Part shown: positions 1 through 5,010 of the stretch, in pieces
Position numbering within the stretch: the first letter of the stretch is position 1
How the letters are laid out: each line of letters starts with the position of its first letter
From: Microbacteriaceae bacterium
GTDB lineage: Bacteria > Actinomycetota > Actinomycetes > Actinomycetales > Microbacteriaceae
DNA length: 5,010 nt
Reading direction: 5' to 3'
Assembly: GCA_025463665.1 (NCBI GenBank)
Contig: JAODAY010000382.1
Location: 1-5,010, forward strand
Position numbers and translations under genes: made by a program
The notes under the pieces: generated by a model
What the model was told of the DNA's origin: nothing
Database searches by the model: none
Seen by the model: the letters and a program-made list of their open reading frames with translations, nothing else

Positions 1-700
1 TGAGGTCGCCCGGCGCGCCGACCTCTCACGGGCGACCGCGCGGCGGCTGCTGCTGACTCTCGACCAGCTCGGCTACGTTCGCACCGACGGCAAGAACTTC
101 ACGCTCACGGCACGCATCCTGGAGCTCGGCTACACCTACCTGTCGAGCCTCAGCCTGCCGGAGCTCGCGCAACCGCACCTCGAGCAGCTCTCCGCGACGG
201 TGCACGAGTCGACGTCGGCGTCGGTGCTCGACGGAGGCGACATCGTCTACGTCGCCCGCGTTGCGGTGCGGCGCATCATGACGGTGGGCATCAACATCGG
301 CACCCGCTTTCCCGCATACGCGACCTCGATGGGCCGTGTGCTGCTCGCCGGTCTCCCCCGCCCGGCGCTCGACGACTACCTGGCCGGCCTGGAGCTCGCA
401 CCCTTCACTGAGCGCACGGTGCGCTCCGCCCGCGACCTCGTCACCGAACTCGACGCGGTGCGTGACCGCGGCTGGGCACTCGTCGACCAGGAACTCGAGC
501 TCGGGCTCCGCTCGATCGCCGTGCCCATTCGCGACGCCTCAGGCACCGTCATCGCGGCCATCAACACGTCGATGCGGGCGGCGGGCGAACCGACTGAGGA
601 GGTCGTGAACGAATACCTGCCCGCGCTGCTCGCCGCGGCCGCGCACATCGAGCGGGACACGGCATCCGCGAAGCCCGCTCCACACCGCCTCGGGCGCTGA
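1..700 (+). CDS. IclR-family transcriptional regulator, 5'-truncated by the window edge
   Basis: The reading frame is open from base 2 to the TGA at 698-700 and gives 232 visible residues. Visible residues 1-26 hold the recognition part of an N-terminal winged helix-turn-helix (SRATARRLLLTLDQLGYV), followed by the wing (RTDGKNFTLTARILELGYTYL). The rest is an IclR effector-binding domain: ASVLDGGDIVYVARV, then RFPAYATSMGRVLLAG, then GWALVDQELELGLRSIAVPI and GTVIAAINTS. These blocks most resemble the PcaR/PcaU/PobR branch, which controls aromatic (beta-ketoadipate) catabolism. IclR proteins are usually about 250-270 residues, so only about 20-35 N-terminal residues should be missing. An internal GTG at 200 could be mistaken for the start, but it would remove the DNA-binding domain. 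The gene converges on dgt with a 19-bp gap, and its target genes are presumably upstream, outside the window. Family assignment is firm; the aromatic-catabolism role is inference. Confidence 0.93.
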   Translation, partial: EVARRADLSRATARRLLLTLDQLGYVRTDGKNFTLTARILELGYTYLSSLSLPELAQPHLEQLSATVHESTSASVLDGGDIVYVARVAVRRIMTVGINIGTRFPAYATSMGRVLLAGLPRPALDDYLAGLELAPFTERTVRSARDLVTELDAVRDRGWALVDQELELGLRSIAVPIRDASGTVIAAINTSMRAAGEPTEEVVNEYLPALLAAAAHIERDTASAKPAPHRLGR

Positions 701-713
701 GGCCGAACCGGCC
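701..713. terminator. Short GC hairpin in the iclR/dgt convergent gap (weak terminator candidate)
   Basis: Immediately after the iclR stop codon, GGCCG-AAC-CGGCC forms a 5-bp stem with a 3-nt loop. A second inverted repeat, CGAATCGT (713-720) with ACGATTCG (742-749), straddles the dgt stop codon. Neither is followed by a T tract on either strand. The position between two convergent genes suggests a bidirectional termination role, but the structure alone is weak evidence. Confidence 0.3.
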
Positions 714-719
714 GAATCG

Positions 720-1970
720 TCAGCCGACGAGCTCGCGCCCCACGATTCGCGCGTGCCAGGCCCATGCGGACTGGTCGGTGAGTGACGCCACCTGGTCGAC
801 GACGACGCGCTTGCGAGCCGCGTCGTTCCCGGCCGCGCGCCAGTCGGCTGCGAAGCCCGCGTCGAGCTCGCGCGAGTCGCTCGCGTGCAGCGCGTCGGCG
901 AGTTCGGTCAGAATGTTGCGCTGCTCGGTATAGATCGGCTGGCGCGCGTTGGTGGACATCACGTTGGCCGCCACGATGCCCTTGAGCACGGCGATCTCGG
1001 CCTGCGTCTCGCGGGGAACGACAACATCGGCGCCGAAGCGAATCAGCGAGCCATGCGGGTGCGCGAGCCTCGTGGCGTGCACGGCCTCGTGGGCGAACCG
1101 GCCGATGAGCTGGCTGGTCAGGTTCTTGAGGCGTGCCAGGTCGACGCGCGAGCCGCTCCACGACGACAGCCAGTAGTCGAGGTTGTCGAGGCGGTCGAAG
1201 GCGGCGATGAGCTCGTCGTGGTCGAGCTCCCCGCCGATCCACTCGAACATCGAATCGACGAGGGCGTCGTGGTTGACGCGGGCGCTCAGCGCAGGAACGT
1301 CGAGGTAGCCGCCGACGACGGCGTCTTCGAAGTCGTGCACCGAGTAGGCGATGTCATCGGAGAGGTCCATGACCTGGGCCTCGACGCAGCGCTGCCGGTC
1401 GGGCGCGCCGTCGCGGAGCCACTCGAAGACCGCGGTGTCGTCGTCGTAGAAGCCGAACTTGCTTCGACCGCTCGGGTCGGGAACGCCCTGGGCGGCGGGC
1501 CACGGGTACTTCGTGCTCGCGTCGAGCGACGCGCGCGTCAGGTTGAGGCCGAAACTCTGGCCGCCCGGACCGATGACTTTGGGCTCGAGGCGTGTGAGCA
1601 GGCGCAGGGTCTGCGCGTTGCCCTCGAATCCGCCGATGTCGATCGCCCAGTCGTTGAGCGCACGCTCGCCGTTGTGGCCGAACGGCGGGTGGCCGATGTC
1701 GTGGGCGAGGCAGGCGGTATCGACCACATCAGGGTCGAGACCGAGGCTCGCCGCGAGTTCGCGGCCGACCTGCGCGACCTCGAGCGAGTGGGTGAGGCGG
1801 TTGCGCGCGAAGTCGAGACCGGCGGCCGGGCTCAGCACCTGCGTCTTCGCGGCGAGGCGGCGGAGCGCGCTCGAGTGCAGCAGTCTCGCCCTGTCACGGG
1901 CGAAGTCGCTGCGGCGGCTCGAATGATTCTCGGGCAACCAGCGTTCGACATCGGCTTCGCTGTAGCCCAC
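720..1970 (-). CDS. dgt: Deoxyguanosinetriphosphate triphosphohydrolase (dGTPase), HD-domain
   Basis: The enzyme hydrolyses dGTP (in many homologues also other dNTPs) to the deoxynucleoside and triphosphate, controlling cytosolic dNTP pools. With the GTG start at 1970 it is 416 residues. Near the N-terminus is the family signature FARDRARLLHSSALRRLAAKTQV (about residues 23-45). The metal-binding HD site follows: RLTHSLEVAQ (His61), CLAHDIGHPPFGHNGE (His90-Asp91), and MDLSDDIAYSVHD (Asp205/206). KYPW (154-157) is also typical. All metal ligands are present and the frame is intact to the C-terminus, so the gene should be functional. I chose the GTG at 1970 because AGGAG lies 5 nt upstream. An in-frame GTG at 1991 would add seven residues (MAARGEI) and encode that Shine-Dalgarno within the protein. 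The gene lies 10 bp after dus on the same strand, indicating an operon. The IclR gene converges at its 3' end, so dnaG, often adjacent in actinobacteria, is not next to it here. Confidence 0.96.
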   Translation of the reverse strand: MGYSEADVERWLPENHSSRRSDFARDRARLLHSSALRRLAAKTQVLSPAAGLDFARNRLTHSLEVAQVGRELAASLGLDPDVVDTACLAHDIGHPPFGHNGERALNDWAIDIGGFEGNAQTLRLLTRLEPKVIGPGGQSFGLNLTRASLDASTKYPWPAAQGVPDPSGRSKFGFYDDDTAVFEWLRDGAPDRQRCVEAQVMDLSDDIAYSVHDFEDAVVGGYLDVPALSARVNHDALVDSMFEWIGGELDHDELIAAFDRLDNLDYWLSSWSGSRVDLARLKNLTSQLIGRFAHEAVHATRLAHPHGSLIRFGADVVVPRETQAEIAVLKGIVAANVMSTNARQPIYTEQRNILTELADALHASDSRELDAGFAADWRAAGNDAARKRVVVDQVASLTDQSAWAWHARIVGRELVG

Positions 1971-1980
1971 GATCTCTCCT
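1971..1980 (-). promoter_or_regulatory. Ribosome binding site of dgt
   Basis: On the minus strand the sequence reads AGGAGAGATC directly before GTG. This is a strong Shine-Dalgarno match about 5 nt from the start at 1970. It sits entirely in the 10-bp gap after the dus stop codon (1981-1983) and favours the GTG at 1970 over the in-frame GTG at 1991. Confidence 0.8.
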
Positions 1981-3165
1981 CTAGCCGCCACTGTGGCTCA
2001 GTTCTGCCTCGCTCAGTTCTGCCCGGTGACTTGCATCGAGCTCCTGGCTGTCGAGCCAGCCGTAGGGCAGGCTCGGCTTCTTCGGGCTTCCTGCCCGTCC
2101 GCGCGGACCCTCCGCCTCCCGGCCCGGGTACGGCTGGTCGTGGTCGAGGGTCGCGATGAGATCGTCGATCTCCTGGATGCTCGACGACATCGCGAGGGCG
2201 GCACGCGTCTCGCCGCCCACCGGGTAGCCCTTGAAGTACCAGGCGACGTGCTTGCGCATGTCACGGCAGGCGCGATTCTCTTCGCCGTCGTAGAACTCGA
2301 CGAGCAGCTCGGCGTGCCGCTTGTATGCGCGGGCGACCTCGCCGAGGCTCGGCTGGATCGTCTCGGTACCTGAGCCTGTGGTCCCTGGGCCTGCGGTGCC
2401 CGAGAACGCCGCAGCGAGATCGCCGAACAGCCAGGGGCGACCGAGGCAGCCACGACCGACGACGACCCCGTCGCATCCGGTCTCGCTGATCATGCGCACG
2501 GCGTCTTCGGCGCTCCAGATGTCGCCGTTACCGAGAATCGGAACGTCGCCGATCGCGTTCTTGAGCGTCGCAATGGCGCTCCAGTCGGCCTGACCCGAGT
2601 AGAAGTCCGCCGCGGTACGCGCGTGCAGGGCGATGCTCGCGACCCCGGCGCCCTGGGCTGCCCTTGCCGCCTCAAGGTAGGTGAGGTGCTCGTCGTCGAT
2701 GCCCTTGCGCATCTTGACCGTGAGCGGGATGTCGCCGGCGGCATTCACCGCGCCCTCGACGATCTCCCGAAAGAGGTCGAGCTTCCACGGCAGCGCCGCT
2801 CCCCCACCCTTGCGAGTGACCTTGGGAACGGGACATCCGAAATTCAGATCGATGTGGTCGGCGCGGTCCTCGGCGACGAGCATGGTCACGGCCTCGGCGA
2901 CAGTCTTCGGGTCGACGCCGTAGAGCTGGATCGAGCGCGTGGTCTCCGACTCGTGGTGCTTGATGAGACGCATGCTCTCGGGCGTGCGCTCGACGAGGGC
3001 GCGACTCGTGATCATCTCGGAGACGTAGAGGCCGGCGCCGTATTCGCGGCACAGTCGCCGGAACGCCGTATTCGTGATGCCGGCCATGGGCGCGAGCACT
3101 ACAGGCACGTCGAGTGCGATCGACCCGATCTGTAGGGTAGGCGGAGTGGCTGTCATGGCGGTCAT
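1981..3165 (-). CDS. dus: tRNA-dihydrouridine synthase (DusB/NifR3-like)
   Basis: This FMN flavoenzyme uses NAD(P)H to reduce specific uridines in tRNA to dihydrouridine. The product is 394 residues. A TIM barrel is visible: FMN-binding VVLAPMAGITNTAFRRLCRE (residues 22-41), SIQLYG (78-83), then DLNFGCPVPKVTRKGGGAAL (106-125) with catalytic Cys111. VKMRKG (Lys151), HARTAADFYSGQADW (His181), GNGDI (212-216) and VVGRGCLGRPW (235-245) follow. A Gly/Thr-rich linker (256-267) leads into the helical tRNA-binding domain, with RDMRKHVAWYFKGYP as its hallmark. The tail is charged, about 45 residues long, and ends in SGG. The frame stays open upstream to 3597, antisense to the deacylase gene, but the Dus fold starts just after the ATG at 3165, which has GGGAG 10 nt upstream. 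A second ATG at 3156 is less likely. The gene precedes dgt by 10 bp, so they probably share a transcript. The family call is firm; assignment to DusB rather than another Dus subfamily is likely but not proven. Confidence 0.95.
   Translation of the reverse strand: MTAMTATPPTLQIGSIALDVPVVLAPMAGITNTAFRRLCREYGAGLYVSEMITSRALVERTPESMRLIKHHESETTRSIQLYGVDPKTVAEAVTMLVAEDRADHIDLNFGCPVPKVTRKGGGAALPWKLDLFREIVEGAVNAAGDIPLTVKMRKGIDDEHLTYLEAARAAQGAGVASIALHARTAADFYSGQADWSAIATLKNAIGDVPILGNGDIWSAEDAVRMISETGCDGVVVGRGCLGRPWLFGDLAAAFSGTAGPGTTGSGTETIQPSLGEVARAYKRHAELLVEFYDGEENRACRDMRKHVAWYFKGYPVGGETRAALAMSSSIQEIDDLIATLDHDQPYPGREAEGPRGRAGSPKKPSLPYGWLDSQELDASHRAELSEAELSHSGG
1996..2023 (-). repeat. 13-bp direct repeat, 15-nt period, at the dus 3' end
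   Basis: GCTCAGTTCTGCC occurs exactly at 1996-2008 and again at 2011-2023 (plus-strand reading). The 15-nt period keeps frame, so the last residues of Dus read AELSE-AELSH (382-391) just before the terminal SGG. It looks like a recent in-frame tandem duplication in a tolerant C-terminal tail. Confidence 0.8.
2065..2108. repeat. Inverted repeats in the dus C-terminal tail coding region
   Basis: GGGCAGG at 2065-2071 is matched by CCTGCCC at 2090-2096 (7-bp arms, 18-nt loop). It abuts a perfect 12-bp palindrome, GTCCGCGCGGAC, at 2097-2108. Both fall in the low-complexity tail (region EGPRGRAGSPKKPSLPYGW). They could fold in the mRNA upstream of dgt, but there is no T tract and no evidence that they terminate transcription. 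Confidence 0.5.
2371..2400 (-). repeat. Imperfect 15-nt tandem repeat encoding the Dus interdomain linker
   Basis: Two 15-nt units, 2371-2385 and 2386-2400, match at 12 of 15 positions. They encode GTAGP and GTTGS (Dus residues 256-265), between the TIM barrel and the helical tRNA-binding domain. The in-frame Gly/Thr/Pro/Ser-rich unit resembles a flexible linker that grew by duplication. Confidence 0.75.
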
Positions 3166-3210
3166 TTGCTCAATTCTCCCACGTTCGGCTGAATCGAAAG
3201 CGCGAGGCGC
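3166..3210. promoter_or_regulatory. 45-bp divergent intergenic region between dus and the YbaK-like gene
   Basis: Both genes start outward from this spacer. For dus, GGGAG (minus strand, 3176-3180) is a reasonable ribosome binding site 10 nt before the ATG. For the deacylase gene only GCGAGG close to the ATG resembles one. The space is too short for two complete non-overlapping promoters, so at least one must overlap the coding start of the other gene. I see no clear -35/-10 pair or operator; the nearest candidate on the plus strand (TTGCTC at 3166, with TGAATC at 3190) is weak. Confidence 0.4.
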
Positions 3211-3672
3211 ATGACAGGCAGAAAACGCGTCGAAACGGATGCCGCGGCCCGATCGATCCGGCTCGAGTTCGTCGAGCGCCCCGATGCCGGGTCGCTCGAG
3301 GAGGCCGCGTCGCTGCTGGGCATTCCGCCCGCGTCGTTGGTGAAGACCCTCGTGGTGAAACGGCACGACGGAAGCTACCTCTTCGCCCTCATTCCGGGCG
3401 ACCGCCAGATCTCGTGGACGAAGCTCAGGGCCGTTGTCGGTGTCAATAAACTGCGGCTGCCCGAGGCTCACCTCGCGTTCCATGCCACCGGCTACGAGCG
3501 CGGCACGATAACGCCGCTCGGCAGCTCGACGTCGTGGCCGGTGTTCGCCGACGAGCGCATCATCGGCAGGCGGATCGCGATGGGCGCCGGTGAACACCGG
3601 CTGAGCGCATTCGTCGAGGCTGACGAACTCATCGCCGGCTTCGACGCGACGGTCGCCGACATCAGCGACTGA
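3211..3672 (+). CDS. YbaK/EbsC-type aminoacyl-tRNA deacylase (Cys-tRNA(Pro)/ProX family)
   Basis: A 153-residue single-domain protein of the YbaK/ProRS-INS editing superfamily. It acts in the cytosol to hydrolyse wrongly charged aminoacyl-tRNA in trans; family substrates include Cys-tRNA(Pro) and Ala-tRNA(Pro), and the substrate here cannot be fixed from sequence. Visible hallmarks are LEEAASLLGIPPASLVKTLVVK with the conserved catalytic-type Lys45, YLFALIPGDRQISWTKL (56-72), ATGYERGTITPLG (92-104) and IAMGAGEHRLSAFV (122-135). Length is normal and the domain is complete. The start is well fixed: an in-frame TGA at 3190-3192 precedes it and no other start codon intervenes before the ATG at 3211. 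It is transcribed divergently from dus, another tRNA-acting gene, and is followed by a GC-rich hairpin, so it is probably monocistronic. Family is confident; exact substrate is unknown. Confidence 0.92.
   Translation: MTGRKRVETDAAARSIRLEFVERPDAGSLEEAASLLGIPPASLVKTLVVKRHDGSYLFALIPGDRQISWTKLRAVVGVNKLRLPEAHLAFHATGYERGTITPLGSSTSWPVFADERIIGRRIAMGAGEHRLSAFVEADELIAGFDATVADISD
3586..3601. repeat. Perfect 7-bp inverted repeat inside the deacylase gene
   Basis: GCCGGTG-AA-CACCGGC is a perfect inverted repeat with 7-bp arms and a 2-bp spacer. It lies in the codons for the conserved GAGEHRLS block. As RNA it would form a 6-bp stem with a GAAC loop; as DNA it has the symmetry of a dimeric regulator site. 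Its position deep in a conserved coding region makes coincidence plausible. Confidence 0.45.
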
Positions 3673-3718
3673 GCGCCGCCCGCGCGGCTACGCTTTCAGA
3701 TTAGACGCGCGACGGCGC
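3673..3718 (+). terminator. GC-rich hairpin directly after the deacylase stop codon
   Basis: GCGCCG (3673-3678) pairs with CGGCGC (3713-3718) and GCGCG (3682-3686) pairs with CGCGC (3706-3710). This gives an 11-bp stem with a 3/2 internal loop and a 19-nt apical loop. It starts at the base after the TGA. No T tract follows, so a canonical intrinsic terminator cannot be claimed, but the place and strength fit a transcript-end structure in a high-GC genome. Confidence 0.5.
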
Positions 3719-3730
3719 GGACCAGCCGGA

Positions 3731-3756
3731 GCAGGCCCGCGCGGGCGTGGGCCTGC
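3731..3756. repeat. Inverted repeat in the convergent spacer
   Basis: GCAGGCCC (3731-3738) and GGGCCTGC (3749-3756) form a perfect 8-bp stem with a 10-nt loop. A 12-bp palindrome, GCCCGCGCGGGC (3735-3746), overlaps it, and GCCGGAGC is repeated directly at 3725-3732 and 3755-3762. It lies between the deacylase and UDP-glucose dehydrogenase stop codons and probably contributes to bidirectional termination. Confidence 0.5.
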
Positions 3757-3763
3757 CGGAGCC

Positions 3764-3784
3764 GGGGTCTCCCGATAAGACCCC
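3764..3784 (-). terminator. Hairpin downstream of the UDP-glucose dehydrogenase gene
   Basis: GGGGTCT (3764-3770) and AGACCCC (3778-3784) form a perfect 7-bp stem with a 7-nt loop, 14 bp beyond the stop codon of the minus-strand dehydrogenase gene. It reads as a stem on both strands. There is no T run after it, so it is a terminator candidate only by position and stability. Confidence 0.5.
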
Positions 3785-3798
3785 GCCCCCGACAGGGT

Positions 3799-5010
3799 TC
3801 AGGTACCGGCGCTGTCGGTCGACCCGCTCACGACGGGTTCGACCACGGGGCCGGGGGTTCCGAGGGCGCGGTAGTCCCAACCGGCCGCGCGGTAGAGTGC
3901 CGCGTCGAGGGCATGGCGCCCGTCGACGATGTGCCGTTCGGCGACGAGGGCTCCGAGCGCCTCGGGGTCGGCATGGCGAAACTCGTCCCACTCCGTCAGC
4001 AGGGCGACGACGTGGGCGCCGGTCACGGCGTCGGTCAGCGACGCCGCATAGTCGAGGTCGGGGTAGACGCGGTGCGCGTTCTCGGTGGCCTGCGGGTCGT
4101 ACACCGTCACCTTCGCCCCCTCCAGGTAGAGCATGCGCGCGACGTCGAGGGCCGGTGCATCCCGGACGTCGTCGGAATTCGGCTTGAACGCCGCCCCGAG
4201 CGCCGCGACGTGCACACCCGCAAGGGAGCCGCCGGCGAGTTCGCGCACCAGATCCACGGTGCGCACGCGCCTGCGGATGTTGATCGCGTCGATCTCCTGC
4301 AGAAATGCCACGGCCTGGCCGACACCGAGTTCGGCGGCGCGGTGGGCGAAGGCGCGGATGTCCTTCGGCAGGCAGCCTCCCCCGAAGCCGAGCCCCGGCT
4401 TGAGGAATCGCGACCCGATGCGGTCGTCGTAACCGAGCGCCGTCGCGAGCACGTTGACGTCGGCTCCGGTGGCCTCGCACACCTCGGCCATCGCGGTGAT
4501 GTAGGAGATCTTCGTGGCGAGGAAGGAGTTCGCGGCGACCTTCACGAGTTCGGCCGTGGCGAGGTCGGCGATGATGAGCGGCGTGTCGTCGTCGAGGATG
4601 GGGCGGAAGGCCGCCTGCAACTGCTCGCTCGCCCACTCGCTGCACACCCCGAAGACCAGCCGGTCGGGGTGCAGGGTGTCTTCGACGGCGAACCCCTCGC
4701 GCAGGAACTCGGGGTTCCAGGCGAGCTCGAGCTCGTCACCGGCCGGGGAGACCTCCTGCACGAGACGGGTGATGCGCTCGGCCGTTCCGATCGGAACCGT
4801 GGACTTGCCCACGAGCAGCGCCTTGCGATCGATCCGCTTCGCGAGTTCGGTGAAGGCAGACTCCACATATCGCAGGTCGGCCGCGTGCGACCCGGCCTGC
4901 TGCGGAGTGCCGACGCATACGAAGTGCACATCGCCGAACGCCGCCGCCTCGTCGAAGTCGGTCGTGAAGCGCAAGCGACCCGAGTCGATCGCCGCGCGCA
5001 GCTTCTCCGG
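3799..5010 (-). CDS. ugd: UDP-glucose 6-dehydrogenase, N-terminus beyond the window
   Basis: The enzyme oxidises UDP-glucose to UDP-glucuronate with two NAD+, supplying precursor for exopolysaccharide, capsule or cell-wall glycans. The frame stays open to the window edge and 403 residues are visible. The first visible residues (PEKLRAAIDSGRLRFTTDF) are already inside the NAD domain, so a TTG at 4974 is not the start; the GxGxxG Rossmann motif should lie outside. Visible motifs, numbered from the edge, are HFVCVGTP (29-36), KSTVPIGT (69-76), WNPEFLREGFAVED (98-111) and AELVKVAANSFLATKISYITAMAE (153-176). GFGGGCLPKD (208-217) carries the catalytic Cys213, and AAFKPNSDDVRDAP (273-286) contains Lys276. 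The C-terminal NAD/UDP-binding domain ends in a short Gly/Ser/Pro-rich tail. About 40-60 N-terminal residues should be missing, given a family length near 440-460. The related GDP-mannose dehydrogenase is less likely given the WNPEFLREG block. Confidence 0.95.
   Translation of the reverse strand, partial: PEKLRAAIDSGRLRFTTDFDEAAAFGDVHFVCVGTPQQAGSHAADLRYVESAFTELAKRIDRKALLVGKSTVPIGTAERITRLVQEVSPAGDELELAWNPEFLREGFAVEDTLHPDRLVFGVCSEWASEQLQAAFRPILDDDTPLIIADLATAELVKVAANSFLATKISYITAMAEVCEATGADVNVLATALGYDDRIGSRFLKPGLGFGGGCLPKDIRAFAHRAAELGVGQAVAFLQEIDAINIRRRVRTVDLVRELAGGSLAGVHVAALGAAFKPNSDDVRDAPALDVARMLYLEGAKVTVYDPQATENAHRVYPDLDYAASLTDAVTGAHVVALLTEWDEFRHADPEALGALVAERHIVDGRHALDAALYRAAGWDYRALGTPGPVVEPVVSGSTDSAGT

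Noticed and set aside
200..202. GTG as start codon of the IclR regulator
   Set aside because: The frame is open to the window edge and the upstream residues form the expected helix-turn-helix, so this is an internal valine codon.
1090..1115. Sequence CGAACCGGCCGAT inside dgt resembling CGAACCGGCCGAA at the iclR/dgt junction
   Set aside because: The shared 12-bp GC-rich stretch lies in conserved coding sequence (RFAHEAV region) and is probably chance at this base composition.
376..1242. A 288-residue minus-strand open frame spanning the iclR and dgt genes
   Set aside because: It is an Arg/Ala-rich shadow frame that crosses two real genes and their intergenic gap, with no domain signature.
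885..2159. A 424-residue open frame on the plus strand, opposite dgt and the dus tail
   Set aside because: It runs in exact codon register antisense to dgt. A stop would need TTA, CTA or TCA in the sense gene, which are rare at this G+C. Its product is a Val/Ala/Glu/Arg-rich run with no recognisable domain, while dgt has a full set of catalytic motifs.
3166..3597. A 144-residue N-terminal extension of Dus on the minus strand
   Set aside because: It lies antisense to the complete YbaK-like gene and has no Dus similarity. The family N-terminus begins right after the ATG at 3165, which has a ribosome binding site.
3701..4645. A 314-residue minus-strand open frame overlapping the dehydrogenase gene
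   Set aside because: It is an Arg/Gly/Pro-rich translation of the wrong frame of ugd; the catalytic motifs are all in the other frame.
4972..4974. TTG as start codon of the dehydrogenase gene
   Set aside because: The frame continues upstream with family-like sequence (PEKLRAAIDSGR) to the window edge, and a start here would remove the NAD-binding Rossmann motif.

Overview
The window looks like chromosomal DNA of a high-G+C actinobacterium, most likely of the Microbacteriaceae type (inference). The evidence is a base composition of roughly two-thirds G+C by eye, strong G/C preference at third codon positions, GTG starts, and protein sequences of actinobacterial type (DusB-like Dus ending in SGG, HD-domain dGTPase). 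I see no mobile element, tRNA, rRNA, CRISPR array or phage gene.

Layout. 1-700 (+) is the 3' part of an IclR-family transcriptional regulator whose start lies before the window. After a 19-bp convergent gap, 720-1970 (-) encodes a deoxyguanosinetriphosphate triphosphohydrolase (dGTPase). It follows a tRNA-dihydrouridine synthase gene at 1981-3165 (-) with only a 10-bp gap, so the two are very probably co-transcribed as dus-dgt. A 45-bp divergent gap separates dus from 3211-3672 (+), a YbaK/EbsC-type aminoacyl-tRNA deacylase. A 126-bp convergent gap (3673-3798) full of inverted repeats follows. 3799-5010 (-) is then the 3' part of a UDP-glucose 6-dehydrogenase whose N-terminus lies beyond the window.

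How the genes relate. The central block is housekeeping: dNTP pool control (dgt), tRNA D-loop/variable-region modification (dus) and removal of wrongly charged amino acids from tRNA (YbaK-like). The flanking genes are separate transcription units: a regulator probably controlling a catabolic operon outside the window, and a nucleotide-sugar enzyme for surface polysaccharide precursors.

I found no convincing undescribed system. The points worth a second look are small: short repeats in the linker and C-terminal tail of Dus, the hairpin-rich convergent spacer, a perfect inverted repeat inside the deacylase gene, the dgt start choice, and the absence of dnaG directly after dgt.
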